This document shows positions 34,671 through 43,520 of a stretch of 64,000 nt of DNA, in pieces. Every line of letters begins with the position of its first letter. The stretch's first letter is position 1. The stretch is from NCBI RefSeq assembly GCF_006517255.1, contig NZ_CP041185.1, positions 3,844,001-3,908,000 on the forward strand. Reading direction: 5' to 3'. The DNA comes from Janthinobacterium tructae (GTDB lineage: Bacteria > Pseudomonadota > Gammaproteobacteria > Burkholderiales > Burkholderiaceae_D). The position numbers and the translations under genes were made by a program. The notes under the pieces are model-generated. The model searched no databases, had not been told where the DNA came from, and saw nothing but the letters and a program-made list of their open reading frames with translations.

Positions 34671-36179
34671 ATGACCATCCTGCTCTCCACCCTGAACGCC
34701 CGCTACACCCACGCTTCGCTGGGATTGCGCTATTTGCTGGCCAATATGGGCCCGCTGCAAGCGCAGACGCGGCTGCAGGAATTCGTCATCGGCACCAAGA
34801 CAACGGAACTGGTCGAGCGCATCCTGGCGAACAAGCCGCGCATCATCGGTTTTGGCGTATATATATGGAACGTCGAGGAAACCACCAAGCTGGTAGCCAT
34901 GCTCAAGCGCGTGGCGCCCGAGGTCATCATCGTGCTGGGCGGGCCGGAAGTGTCGCACGAGGCAGGTGAGCAAGAGATCGTCAAGCTGGCCGACTACCTG
35001 ATCACGGGCTGGGGCGACGTCACCTTCCCCAAGCTGTGCGGCGAGATCCTCAACGGGCCGAAGCCGCTGATGAAGATCCATGCCGGCGTGCAGGCGCCGC
35101 TGGCGGAACTGCAACTGCCCTACTCCTTGTATACAGATGACGATATCCGCCACCGCACGATTTACGTGGAAGCGTCGCGCGGCTGCCCGTTCAAGTGCGA
35201 ATTTTGCCTGTCGGCGCTGGACAAGACGGCCTGGCCCTTCGCGCTGGAGAACTTCCTGGCCGAGATGGAGTCGCTGCATGCGCGCGGCGCCCGCCTGTTC
35301 AAGTTCGTCGACCGCACCTTCAACCTGAACATCAAGACCAGTTTGAAGATCATGCAGTTCTTTCTGGACAAGATCGCGGCCAATCCGGACGATCCCATCT
35401 ATGCCCACTTCGAGCTGGTGCCCGACCATCTGCCCGATGCCTTGAAAGAAGGCATCAGCAAGTTCCCGCCCGGCGCACTGCAGTTCGAGATCGGCATCCA
35501 GAGTTTCAATCCGGACGTGCAAGCGCTGGTCAGCCGCAAGCAGGACAATCAAAAGGCAGCCGACAACATCCGCTGGCTGTGCGAAGAATCGAACGCCCAC
35601 CTGCACGTGGACTTGATCGCCGGCTTGCCGGGCGAAGATGAAGCGAGCTTTGCGGCCGGCTTCAACAAGCTGGTGGCCTTGAAACCGCATGAAATCCAGT
35701 TCGGTATCCTGAAACGCCTGCGCGGCACGCCCATCATCCGCCATACGGAAAATTACGGCATGGTGTTCGACCCGCACCCGCCGTACACCATCCTGGCGAA
35801 TAAACAGCTCGATTTCATGAGCATGCAGCGCCTGGTGCGCTTCGCCCGCTACTGGGACCTGGTCGCCAACTCGGGCCGCTTCGCCAATACGGTGCAATGG
35901 ATGCTGGGCGAATCGCCGTTTGAAAACTTCATGGACTTTTCGAACTGGCTGTACGCCCATACGGACGCCACCCACCGCATCGCCATGGAGCGCCTGGCCA
36001 AGCTGGTGGCGCAATGGCTGCAGACGCGCGGCATGAGCACGGTCGAGGCCAATGCCCTCGTGGCCAGCGACTATGCGGGCGGCGCGCAAGCGGCCAACCA
36101 CGCCAAAACCAGCGACCAGCCGAAGGCGCACCTGGAGGCGGCAATACCGCAGCGGCAGGCGCGCCATCTGGCCTCCTGA
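34671..36179 (+). CDS. B12-binding-domain radical SAM protein
   Basis: 502 residues. Residues 1-125 form a cobalamin-binding-type Rossmann domain (GFGVYIWNVEE, then VLGGPEVSHE). The radical SAM CxxxCxxC is at Cys172, Cys176 and Cys179 (RGCPFKCEFC), and would hold a [4Fe-4S] cluster that cleaves S-adenosylmethionine. The middle (FEIGIQSFNPDVQ, HVDLIAGLPGED) fits the Elp3/MiaB-like half barrel. A C-terminal domain resembles DUF4080 of this subfamily. Members are often methyltransferases or cyclases acting on unknown substrates, and nothing here identifies one. The classic DxHxxG cobalamin ligand is not evident. Followed at 57 bp by the lipid-transport operon. Confidence 0.85.
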   Translation: MTILLSTLNARYTHASLGLRYLLANMGPLQAQTRLQEFVIGTKTTELVERILANKPRIIGFGVYIWNVEETTKLVAMLKRVAPEVIIVLGGPEVSHEAGEQEIVKLADYLITGWGDVTFPKLCGEILNGPKPLMKIHAGVQAPLAELQLPYSLYTDDDIRHRTIYVEASRGCPFKCEFCLSALDKTAWPFALENFLAEMESLHARGARLFKFVDRTFNLNIKTSLKIMQFFLDKIAANPDDPIYAHFELVPDHLPDALKEGISKFPPGALQFEIGIQSFNPDVQALVSRKQDNQKAADNIRWLCEESNAHLHVDLIAGLPGEDEASFAAGFNKLVALKPHEIQFGILKRLRGTPIIRHTENYGMVFDPHPPYTILANKQLDFMSMQRLVRFARYWDLVANSGRFANTVQWMLGESPFENFMDFSNWLYAHTDATHRIAMERLAKLVAQWLQTRGMSTVEANALVASDYAGGAQAANHAKTSDQPKAHLEAAIPQRQARHLAS

Positions 36180-36236
36180 AAGCGTGACGATTGAACATCG
36201 GTGGCGGTCTGCGCCATTCTCCCTTAAACTGGCACG

Positions 36237-37370
36237 ATGCCGACTGTACAATCGCCGAAACTGACCCTCTCCCAGACCAGCTCCCAACAGGGAGCCCTTG
36301 TCACTGCCAGCGGCACCTGGCAGGTGCACGCCCTCGCGCATGACAATGCCATCAAGGCCATCGACGCCCAGCTCAAGCCCTTGCAGGGCGACACCAAGGC
36401 GCAATGGGACCTGTCGGCCATCGACAGCATGGACCATATCGGCGCCCAGCTGTTCTGGAATGCCTGGGGCAAGCAGCGTCCCGCGCAGCTGACCCTGGCG
36501 CCGTCGCAGGAAGAGTTTTTCCGGCGCATCGAAGAGACGGGCCCCCTGGAGACGCCGCCTTCGCGCGCCAACCGCCTCACGCCCGTGATGAAGCTGGGCA
36601 TGGCCATCCTGCTGTTTTTCGAACATTTGAAGGGGTTTATTGCCCTTGTCGGCCAGGTGACGCAGGATATCGGCCGCTTTGCGCGCCACCCGATGCGCGG
36701 CCCATGGCGTGAAATTTCCGCCAATATCTTCCATGCGGGCTTCCAGGCGCTAGGCATCACGGCCCTGGTCGGCTTTCTGATCGGCGTGGTGCTGTCCTAT
36801 CTGTCGGCGCAGCAGCTGCGCGCCTTTGGCGGCGACATTTATCTGGTCAACCTGCTGGGCATGAGCGTCATCCGCGAACTGGGGCCCTTATTGGCGGCCA
36901 TCCTGGTGGCTGGCCGCTCGGGTTCGTCCATCACGGCCCAGCTGGGCGTGATGCGCGTCACGGAAGAGCTCGATGCCATGCTGGTGATGGGCATTTCGCA
37001 CGGTTTCCGCCTGATCATGCCGAAAGTGCTGGCCCTGGCCATTTCCATGCCCCTGCTCGTCATCTGGACGGATACGGCCGCGCTGATCGGCGGCATGGTC
37101 GCGGCCAAGGTGGAATTGAATCTGTCGGCGCGCTACTTCATCCAGAAGCTGCCGGACGCCGTGCCGCTGGCCAACTACATGATCGGCCTGGGCAAGGGCG
37201 TGATTTTCGGCATGCTGATCGCCCTTGTCTCCTGCCACTTCGGCCTGCGCATCAAGGCCAATACGGAAAGCCTGGGGCACGGCACCACCACCGCCGTCGT
37301 CACGGCCATCACCGTGGTGATCCTGGCCGACGCCGTGTTCGCTATCGTCTTCAATGGAGTGGGCTACTGA
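36237..37370 (+). CDS. MlaE-type ABC permease with N-terminal STAS-like domain
   Basis: 377 residues. The C-terminal two-thirds (about 115-375) is an MlaE-family permease with the conserved LLGMSVIRELGPLLAAILVAGRSGSS and ITAQLGVMRVTEELDAM (cited as landmark motifs). The N-terminal 90 residues resemble a STAS/MlaB domain, including IDSMDHIGAQLFWNAW. In the classical Mla system MlaB is a separate subunit; here it appears fused. It forms the inner-membrane channel for phospholipid traffic with the ATPase and MCE protein that follow. The stop overlaps the next start by one base (TGATG). Confidence 0.93.
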   Translation: MPTVQSPKLTLSQTSSQQGALVTASGTWQVHALAHDNAIKAIDAQLKPLQGDTKAQWDLSAIDSMDHIGAQLFWNAWGKQRPAQLTLAPSQEEFFRRIEETGPLETPPSRANRLTPVMKLGMAILLFFEHLKGFIALVGQVTQDIGRFARHPMRGPWREISANIFHAGFQALGITALVGFLIGVVLSYLSAQQLRAFGGDIYLVNLLGMSVIRELGPLLAAILVAGRSGSSITAQLGVMRVTEELDAMLVMGISHGFRLIMPKVLALAISMPLLVIWTDTAALIGGMVAAKVELNLSARYFIQKLPDAVPLANYMIGLGKGVIFGMLIALVSCHFGLRIKANTESLGHGTTTAVVTAITVVILADAVFAIVFNGVGY

Positions 37371-38269
37371 TGGCGGACGACACCGATATCGCTTGTGGCA
37401 CGGGCAAGGACGGCCAGTTCAACCTGCATGGCAGCGCGCCCGTGGTGGAAATCACCAATCTGTGGACCAAGTTCGGCCGCACCGTCGTGCACCAGGACTT
37501 GAACCTGGAAATCGAACGGGGTGAAATCCTTTCCATCGTGGGCGGCTCCGGCACGGGCAAGACGGTGCTGCTGCGCCAGATGCTGGGCCTGGAACATCCG
37601 GCGCGGGGCTGCGTCAAAGTCTTTGGCGAAGATATCAACAAGGCAAGTTCCGACCAGTTGCAGCAATTGCGCAACCACTGGGGCATGCTGTTCCAGCAAG
37701 GCGCCCTGTATTCGGCCCTGACCGTGTTCGACAACGTGGCGCAGCCGATGCGCGAATTGCACGTGCTGCCCGAGGCGCTGGTGCACGACGCGGTATTATT
37801 AAAGATGAACATGGTGGGACTGGGCCCGGAACATGCGCTGAAAATGCCGTCGGACTTGTCGGGCGGCATGATCAAACGCGTGGCCCTGGCGCGCGCCCTG
37901 GCGCTGGAACCGAAGCTGCTGTTCCTCGACGAACCGACGGCGGGCCTGGACCCGGATCTGTCGGAAAGTTTTGTCGCCCTGATCCAGTCGCTGCACCGGG
38001 AACTGGGCTTGACGGTGGTGATGGTCACGCATGACCTCGACACCCTGTTTGCCCTGTCCACGCGCATCGCCGTGCTGGCGGAAAAACACGTGATCGCCAT
38101 CGGCCCCACGCGCGAGGTCATCGAAGTGGATCACCCGTTCATCAAGCAATTTTTCCTCGGCGACCGCGGCAAGCGCGCGCTGGCCGTCCTCGATGAAAAA
38201 CAGGCGGCGGCAGGCAAGGCGGCGCAGCCAGGCGACGATGCCGGCACAGACAAGAAAGCGGAGAAGTAA
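37370..38269 (+). CDS. MlaF-type ABC ATPase
   Basis: 299 residues. Walker A GGSGTGKT near residue 58, the signature LSGGMIKRVALARAL near 162, Walker B LLFLDEPTAGLDP, and the H-loop VMVTHDLDTL are all present, so it is catalytically competent. It energises the MCE lipid transporter. A 20-residue C-terminal tail is rich in Lys, Ala and Asp. The stop overlaps the MCE gene's start by one base (TAATG). Confidence 0.95.
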   Translation: MADDTDIACGTGKDGQFNLHGSAPVVEITNLWTKFGRTVVHQDLNLEIERGEILSIVGGSGTGKTVLLRQMLGLEHPARGCVKVFGEDINKASSDQLQQLRNHWGMLFQQGALYSALTVFDNVAQPMRELHVLPEALVHDAVLLKMNMVGLGPEHALKMPSDLSGGMIKRVALARALALEPKLLFLDEPTAGLDPDLSESFVALIQSLHRELGLTVVMVTHDLDTLFALSTRIAVLAEKHVIAIGPTREVIEVDHPFIKQFFLGDRGKRALAVLDEKQAAAGKAAQPGDDAGTDKKAEK

Positions 38270-39228
38270 TGGAAAACAGATCACATGCCCTGATGACGGG
38301 ATTTTTTACACTCACCCTGCTGGTGGCGGCCATTCTGTTCGGCGTCTGGTTCAACCGTGACCGCGTGGAACGGGTGCCGTACCTGCTCGCCACCACCCTG
38401 TCCGTGCCGGGTCTGAACCCGCAGGCGACCGTGCGCTACCGGGGCCTGGAAGTGGGCAAGGTCGACGCCATCGATTTCGACACGCAAAAGGCGGGGCAAA
38501 TCCTCGTGCACATCAGCGTGGCGCCCGATACCCCCGTCACCAACACGACATTTGCCAGCCTCGGTTACCAGGGTGTGACGGGCATCGCCTATATTCAGCT
38601 CGACGACGAGCACGTGGGTTCGAAACTGCTGGGCACCAGCAAGGACAAGCCTTCGCTGATCCCCTTGCGCGCCGGCTTGCTCGACCAGCTGGAAAAGCGC
38701 GGCAAGCGCATCCTCGACCAGGCAGAGCAGATCACCAACAAGGTGAATAATCTGCTCAGCCCCGACAACCAGGCCGCCATGCTGGGCGCCTTCAATGAAG
38801 TGGGCAAGGCAGCCAAGGCCTTTGGCGCCATTCCGCAGCAGCTGGAACCGACCCTGACGCAATTGCCGCAACTGACGGAACAAACACGCCAAACCTTGAC
38901 GGCCGTCAGCACGGCCAGCAAGAACGTGTCGGATTTGACGGCCACGTGGAAAAAGCTGGGCAACGACATCCAGGCACCAGGCGGCGTGCTCGACAAGGTC
39001 AATGGCACGGTCGACCGGGTCGGCAATTCGGTGGAAACGGTGGCCAATGGCGTATCGCTGGAAGTGCTGCCGCAGGTCATCGAGCTGAGCGGCGAGGCGC
39101 GCTCCTCGATGCGCGCCCTGAAAACCACCATGAGCACGCTCAATGAACAGCCGCAGAGCATCTTGTTCGGCGCCCCAGACATCCCGCCCGGCCCGGGCGA
39201 GCCCGGTTTTTCGGCACCGGGCAAATAA
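38269..39228 (+). CDS. MlaD-like MCE-domain lipid-binding protein
   Basis: 319 residues. One N-terminal transmembrane anchor (FFTLTLLVAAILFGVWF) is followed by a single MCE domain (about 40-115: VPGLNPQATVRYRGLEVGKV and GVTGIAYIQLD). Then comes a long helical region rich in Gln, Thr and Leu, which in MCE proteins builds a needle- or ring-supported tunnel. The protein should form a hexamer in the periplasm that carries lipids between membranes. It lies between the ATPase and the auxiliary lipoprotein. Confidence 0.93.
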   Translation: MENRSHALMTGFFTLTLLVAAILFGVWFNRDRVERVPYLLATTLSVPGLNPQATVRYRGLEVGKVDAIDFDTQKAGQILVHISVAPDTPVTNTTFASLGYQGVTGIAYIQLDDEHVGSKLLGTSKDKPSLIPLRAGLLDQLEKRGKRILDQAEQITNKVNNLLSPDNQAAMLGAFNEVGKAAKAFGAIPQQLEPTLTQLPQLTEQTRQTLTAVSTASKNVSDLTATWKKLGNDIQAPGGVLDKVNGTVDRVGNSVETVANGVSLEVLPQVIELSGEARSSMRALKTTMSTLNEQPQSILFGAPDIPPGPGEPGFSAPGK

Positions 39229-39240
39229 GGAGAACACCGC

Positions 39241-39855
39241 ATGCCTATCCCACGCAAACTCAGCGCACTGATCCTGGCCGCCGCATTCCTGCTGGGCGGC
39301 TGCGCCAGCCGCGGCCCCGTGCCCACGTTTTACGATTTCGGCCCGGCAGCGCCGCAGGCGGCAGCACCAGCGGCGGCGCCAGCCGTGCCCGTGCTGGTGA
39401 TCGCCGACGCCAACGGTCCTTCGTGGCTCGACAGCCAGCGCATGTATTACCGGCTGCTGTATGCCGACGCGCAGCAATCGCGCCCGTACGCCTACAACCG
39501 CTGGAACACGCCGCCGCTGCAACTGCTGAGCCAGCGCCTGAAAACGCGCGTGGCGCAGAGCGGCGTGAAAGTGCTGTCGACCACGGACGCGGCCGCCGGC
39601 ATGCCCCTGCTGCGCATCGATGTCGATGATTTTTCGCAAAACTTTGATACGCAGACGCAGAGCAGCGGCCATGTGTCGCTGCGCGCCTCGCTGTTCCGCG
39701 GCCACCGCCTGATCGACCAGAAAACCTTCAGCCGCAGCGGACCGGCCGGCAGCGCCGATGCGCAGGGCGGCGCACAGGCGCTGGCGGCGGCCTCGGACGC
39801 CATCGCCGCCGACCTGCTGGCATGGCTGGGCACACTGAACCTGCCGAAAGAGTGA
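39241..39855 (+). CDS. ABC-type transport auxiliary lipoprotein (PqiC/DUF330-like)
   Basis: 204 residues with a lipobox (LLGGC, Cys about residue 21). The mature part follows the ABC_trans_aux pattern: YDFGPA, VLVIADANGPSWLDSQRMYYRL, YAYNRWNTPP and a DVDDFSQNF strand. Such lipoproteins bind the outer-membrane end of MCE tunnels. A ribosome-binding AAGGAG precedes the ATG. It completes a four-gene permease-ATPase-MCE-lipoprotein unit without an MlaC-like periplasmic shuttle. Confidence 0.9.
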   Translation: MPIPRKLSALILAAAFLLGGCASRGPVPTFYDFGPAAPQAAAPAAAPAVPVLVIADANGPSWLDSQRMYYRLLYADAQQSRPYAYNRWNTPPLQLLSQRLKTRVAQSGVKVLSTTDAAAGMPLLRIDVDDFSQNFDTQTQSSGHVSLRASLFRGHRLIDQKTFSRSGPAGSADAQGGAQALAAASDAIAADLLAWLGTLNLPKE

Positions 39856-39865
39856 CCGCAGCACG

Positions 39866-41053
39866 ATGACCGACCCCGCAGCCTCCGCCAGCCCGCCCGC
39901 GCCACTGCCGCCCGCACGCTCGTCGCCCGTATCGCGCGCGACCCTGCTCGCCTACGTCTTCCTGATCGTCTACGCCAGCTGGTTCCCGTTCACGGGTTGG
40001 CACAGCAATGGCCTGTCGCCGCTGACTTTCCTGGAAAACACGCGCATGCCCCGTTACTGGACGGGCTTTGACGTGGGCATCAACGTCGTCGGCTACATTC
40101 CGCTGGGTGCGCTGATCGTGTATTCGCTGTTTCCAAGGATTACTGGTTTCTTTGCCGTCGTAATCGCCAGCCTGTGCGGTATGTTAATTTCCGGCAGCAT
40201 GGAGGCCGTGCAAACCTATTTGCCCAGCCGCGTATCGTCGAATCTCGACTTTTATACGAACTCGGCCGGCTGCCTGATCGGTTCCATCATCGGCGCCCTG
40301 ACGGCGCGCAAGCTGCTCGACCATAGCCATCTCTACCGGCTGCGCCAGCGCTGGTTTGCCCAGCACGCCAGCCAGGGACTGGTACTGGTGGCGCTGTGGC
40401 CGCTGGCGCAAATCTATCCGCAAGGCTACCTGTTCGGCCTGGGCCAGCTGCTGCCCATCCTGTCGGACTGGGCCTCCAGTCTGATGGGTATGGAGATCGA
40501 CCTGGCCGCGTATCTGCGTCCCGATATGATATTAACTGTCGAGCAATACTGGCTATCAGAAACCATCATCACGGCCTGTGGCATGACAGGCGCCGTGCTC
40601 ACTTTGCTATGCCTGCTGCGCCGCGCCGCGCCGCGTGCCGCGCTGATGCTGATCCTCATCGCCGCCGCCTTGATCGTGCGTTCGATGGCCAGCGCGCTGC
40701 TGTTTTCACCCGAAAACGCCTTCGTCTGGATCACGCCGGGTGCCCAGGGCGGCTTTTTGATCGGCCTGATCATGCTGGGCGGCCTGGCGTTCGCGCCGCA
40801 TGTGGCGCAGCGCCGCATCGCGGCCGCCACCTTGCTGCTGAGCCTGGTGATGGTGAATACGACGCCGATCAACCCGTACTTCATGTCCACCTTGCAAGGC
40901 TGGGTACAAGGCAAGTTCCTGAACTTCAATGGCGCGGCGCAATTTTTGGCCTTGCTGTGGCCCTTCATGGCCCTGTGGTTCCTGTGCCTGCCCTCGCATC
41001 GTTTGAACCGGCAGGACGATGTACAGCGCCAGCGTCGCGAAGACCACCCATAA
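39866..41053 (+). CDS. VanZ-like multipass membrane protein
   Basis: 395 residues, unusually long for a VanZ-type protein (often 150-200). The N-terminal half has the VanZ pattern (VYASWFPFTGW, DVGINVVGYIPLGALIVY, GSMEAVQTYLPSR); the C-terminal half adds five or more hydrophobic helices. It is only 10 bp downstream of the lipoprotein gene and may be co-transcribed with the lipid transporter. The role is unknown; VanZ itself gives low-level teicoplanin resistance, but most homologues are unstudied. Confidence 0.82.
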   Translation: MTDPAASASPPAPLPPARSSPVSRATLLAYVFLIVYASWFPFTGWHSNGLSPLTFLENTRMPRYWTGFDVGINVVGYIPLGALIVYSLFPRITGFFAVVIASLCGMLISGSMEAVQTYLPSRVSSNLDFYTNSAGCLIGSIIGALTARKLLDHSHLYRLRQRWFAQHASQGLVLVALWPLAQIYPQGYLFGLGQLLPILSDWASSLMGMEIDLAAYLRPDMILTVEQYWLSETIITACGMTGAVLTLLCLLRRAAPRAALMLILIAAALIVRSMASALLFSPENAFVWITPGAQGGFLIGLIMLGGLAFAPHVAQRRIAAATLLLSLVMVNTTPINPYFMSTLQGWVQGKFLNFNGAAQFLALLWPFMALWFLCLPSHRLNRQDDVQRQRREDHP

Positions 41054-41093
41054 GCGTTATCATGACGCATTGATGATTCAGCAGGAGCATAGT

Positions 41094-41411
41094 ATGAGCG
41101 ACGCACCGTATTTTGAACGCCACGTTTTTTTCTGCATGAACAAACGTGAAGACGGCCGCAACAGTTGCGGCGACCATGGCGCGGAAGCGGCGCAAAAGCA
41201 TTGCAAGCGCCGCATCAAGGAACTCGACATGAATGGCGCGGGCAAGATCCGCATCAACCAGGCCGGCTGCATGGACCGCTGCGAAGAAGGCCCATTGCTG
41301 GTCATCTACCCGGAAGCGACCTGGTACACCTATGTCGATACCAGCGATATCGACGAGATCATCGATACCCACCTGGTGGGCGGCAAGATCGTCGAACGCC
41401 TGAAAATCTAA
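41094..41411 (+). CDS. Thioredoxin-like [2Fe-2S] ferredoxin
   Basis: 105 residues. Cysteines at FFCMNK, NSCGDHG and GCMDRCEEGP fit the four ligands of a thioredoxin-fold ferredoxin. The start at 41094 is preceded by CAGGAG at a 7-nt spacing; further upstream in-frame starts overlap the VanZ-like gene and are not favoured. It probably donates electrons in the cytoplasm; the partner is unknown. The next gene, an alpha/beta hydrolase, follows 40 bp later on the same strand. Confidence 0.88.
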   Translation: MSDAPYFERHVFFCMNKREDGRNSCGDHGAEAAQKHCKRRIKELDMNGAGKIRINQAGCMDRCEEGPLLVIYPEATWYTYVDTSDIDEIIDTHLVGGKIVERLKI

Positions 41412-41450
41412 GCCGCATATTTAATCTTAATTTAAGCCTACGCCACCAGT

Positions 41451-42113
41451 ATGAGCATCATGAACAGAAACTCGGAAAAATTTACCCTCGCCGGCCATGC
41501 AGGCAGCATGGAAGGCTTGCTCGATTTCCCGGCAGACACCCCGCGCGGCATCGCCCTCGTTGCCCATCCGCACCCGCTGTACGGCGGCACGATGGATAAC
41601 AAGGTCACGCAAACCCTGGCGCGCGCGTTTGTCGCCCTCGGCTACGTGGTGGCGCGCATCAACTTCCGCGGCGTGGGCGCCTCCGAAGGCGTGCATGACC
41701 ATGGCGTGGGCGAGACGGACGACATGCAATTGCTGTATGAACACATGCGCGGCCTGTATCCGGGCTTGCCCGTGGCCTTGTCCGGCTTCTCGTTCGGTAC
41801 CTTCGTGCAATCGAAACTGCAGGAACGCCTGGCCGCCGTCGGCACGCCCGTCGAGCGCCTGGCGCTGATCGGCAGCGCGGCCGGCAAATGGGCCATGGCC
41901 GACATTCCCGCCGACAGCATTTTGATCCACGGCGAACTGGACGACACGATTCCCCTGTCCGCCGTCTTCGACTGGGCCCGTCCACAAGACATTCCCGTGA
42001 TCGTGATCCCCGGCGCCGACCACTTTTTCCACCGCAAGCTCAACCACATCAAGAACCTCGTGATTGCGCTGTGGCATGGTGACAAACCCGCAATAGCAGC
42101 AGATGATCATTGA
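41451..42113 (+). CDS. Alpha/beta hydrolase (dienelactone hydrolase/esterase-like)
   Basis: 220 residues with an alpha/beta-hydrolase fold. The oxyanion region is HPHPLYGGTMDNKV, the nucleophile elbow GFSFG (Ser near residue 112), the acid likely in GELDDTIPL and the catalytic His in GADHFFHRKL. No signal peptide, so it is cytoplasmic. The substrate is unknown. The ATG at 41451 or the second at 41460 (MNRNSEK) could start translation. Confidence 0.88.
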   Translation: MSIMNRNSEKFTLAGHAGSMEGLLDFPADTPRGIALVAHPHPLYGGTMDNKVTQTLARAFVALGYVVARINFRGVGASEGVHDHGVGETDDMQLLYEHMRGLYPGLPVALSGFSFGTFVQSKLQERLAAVGTPVERLALIGSAAGKWAMADIPADSILIHGELDDTIPLSAVFDWARPQDIPVIVIPGADHFFHRKLNHIKNLVIALWHGDKPAIAADDH

Positions 42114-42227
42114 AGTGTGGGCTTACTACCGCCTCCACGGCTATAATTGATCCGTTTTTTCCACGCGGCCATGTAAAGTAGCAACAACATGGCCCTCAGC
42201 CTTCATCTTTTTCGCAGACCAGCCTCC

Positions 42228-43373
42228 ATGAAAAAACTCTTAGCGGCACTGGCCTCCAGTGTACTTTTCCTATCCGCCGCCTTCGCCCAGAGCGTTCCAG
42301 CCCCGACCATCGCCGCCAAGTCCTGGCTGTTGCTTGATGCCACCAGTGGCCAGATCATTGCTTCGCAAGATCCGGACGCGCGCATCGAACCGGCATCGTT
42401 GACCAAGATCATGACGGCTTACCTGACGTTTGCCGCCATCCGCGAAAAGAAACTGGCGCTGGACCAAAAAGTGAACGTCTCCGTGCGCGCCTGGAAAGTC
42501 GATTCGAGCAGCTCGAAGATGTTCATCGACCCGGCCACGCCCGTGTCGATCGACGACTTGCTGCATGGCCTGATGATTCAATCGGGTAACGACGCCGCCG
42601 TGGCGCTGGCTGAAGCCGTTGCCGGCGATGAAGGCACGTTCGTCGTGCTGATGAACCGCGAAGCGCAACGCATGGGCCTGAAAAACACGCGTTTTGCCAA
42701 TCCGCATGGCTTGCCTAGCCCCGATAACTATTCCACCGCACAAGACTTGTCCGTGCTGGCCAAGCGCGTGATCGCCGACTATCCGGAATTCTACAAAATC
42801 GATTCCGTGAAAAGCTTTACGTACAACAAGATCACCCAGCCTAACCGCAACCGCCTGCTGTGGCTGGACCCAACCGTCGATGGCATGAAGACGGGCCACA
42901 CGGAAGCGGCCGGCTATTGCATGATCGCTTCGGCCCGCCGTCCGGGCGGCACCGGCGAGCGCCGCCTGATTTCCGTGGTGCTGGGCACCACCTCCGACCA
43001 GGCCCGTACGCAGGAAAGCCAGAAGCTGCTGAACTGGGGCTTCCAGAACTTCGATACGGTCAAGCTGTACTCGAAAGGCCAGGCCGTGGCCACGCCGGAA
43101 GTGTGGAAGGGCTCGAAAGGCACCGTGAAAATCGGTTTTGCCCGCGACGTGCTCGTCACCGTGCCAAAAGGCATGGCTGCCAAGATGAAACCTGTGCTGG
43201 AACGCAAGGACCCGCTGGTCGCGCCTCTGGCCGAAAACGCCCCTGTCGGCAAACTGAAAATGATGGTCGACGACAAGGTTCTGCTGGAACTGCCTGTCGT
43301 GGCGCTGGAAACCATCAACCAAGCCACGATCTTCGGCCGCGCCTGGGATTCGATGCGTCTGTGGATGAAGTAA
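42228..43373 (+). CDS. dacC: D-alanyl-D-alanine carboxypeptidase (PBP5/6 family)
   Basis: 381 residues from the ATG at 42228, which gives a clean signal peptide (cleavage AFAQS about residue 20); an in-frame ATG at 42189 would add 13 residues. Peptidase S11 motifs are SLTK (57-60), SGN near 120 and KTGH near 222. A C-terminal beta domain and amphipathic tail (IFGRAWDSMRLWMK) would anchor it on the periplasmic face of the inner membrane. It trims the terminal D-Ala from peptidoglycan pentapeptides. The choice between dacA and dacC is not certain. Confidence 0.93.
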   Translation: MKKLLAALASSVLFLSAAFAQSVPAPTIAAKSWLLLDATSGQIIASQDPDARIEPASLTKIMTAYLTFAAIREKKLALDQKVNVSVRAWKVDSSSSKMFIDPATPVSIDDLLHGLMIQSGNDAAVALAEAVAGDEGTFVVLMNREAQRMGLKNTRFANPHGLPSPDNYSTAQDLSVLAKRVIADYPEFYKIDSVKSFTYNKITQPNRNRLLWLDPTVDGMKTGHTEAAGYCMIASARRPGGTGERRLISVVLGTTSDQARTQESQKLLNWGFQNFDTVKLYSKGQAVATPEVWKGSKGTVKIGFARDVLVTVPKGMAAKMKPVLERKDPLVAPLAENAPVGKLKMMVDDKVLLELPVVALETINQATIFGRAWDSMRLWMK

Positions 43374-43391
43374 TTCGTTCTCGTACGCCAT

Positions 43392-43425
43392 AAAAAATGC
43401 CCGCAGATGCTGCGGGCATTTTTTT
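43392..43425 (+). terminator. Rho-independent terminator after the carboxypeptidase gene
   Basis: A 10-bp core stem ATGCCCGCAG/CTGCGGGCAT with an ATG loop, flanked by A and T runs. It can work in both directions. Confidence 0.92.
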
Positions 43426-43520
43426 CGTCTGTCTCGCCGCCGCTTTCTCCACAGCATGCTGTAGCGTAGCTGGCTATAATCGTAGGGTATCCCTTCACAC
43501 CACCATCAGAAAGCCAGCCC

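Noticed and set aside
32928..36734. A 1268-codon minus-strand open frame
   Set aside because: Only its last 535 codons (yfaA) are coding; the rest is antisense to the radical SAM and permease genes and has no domain.
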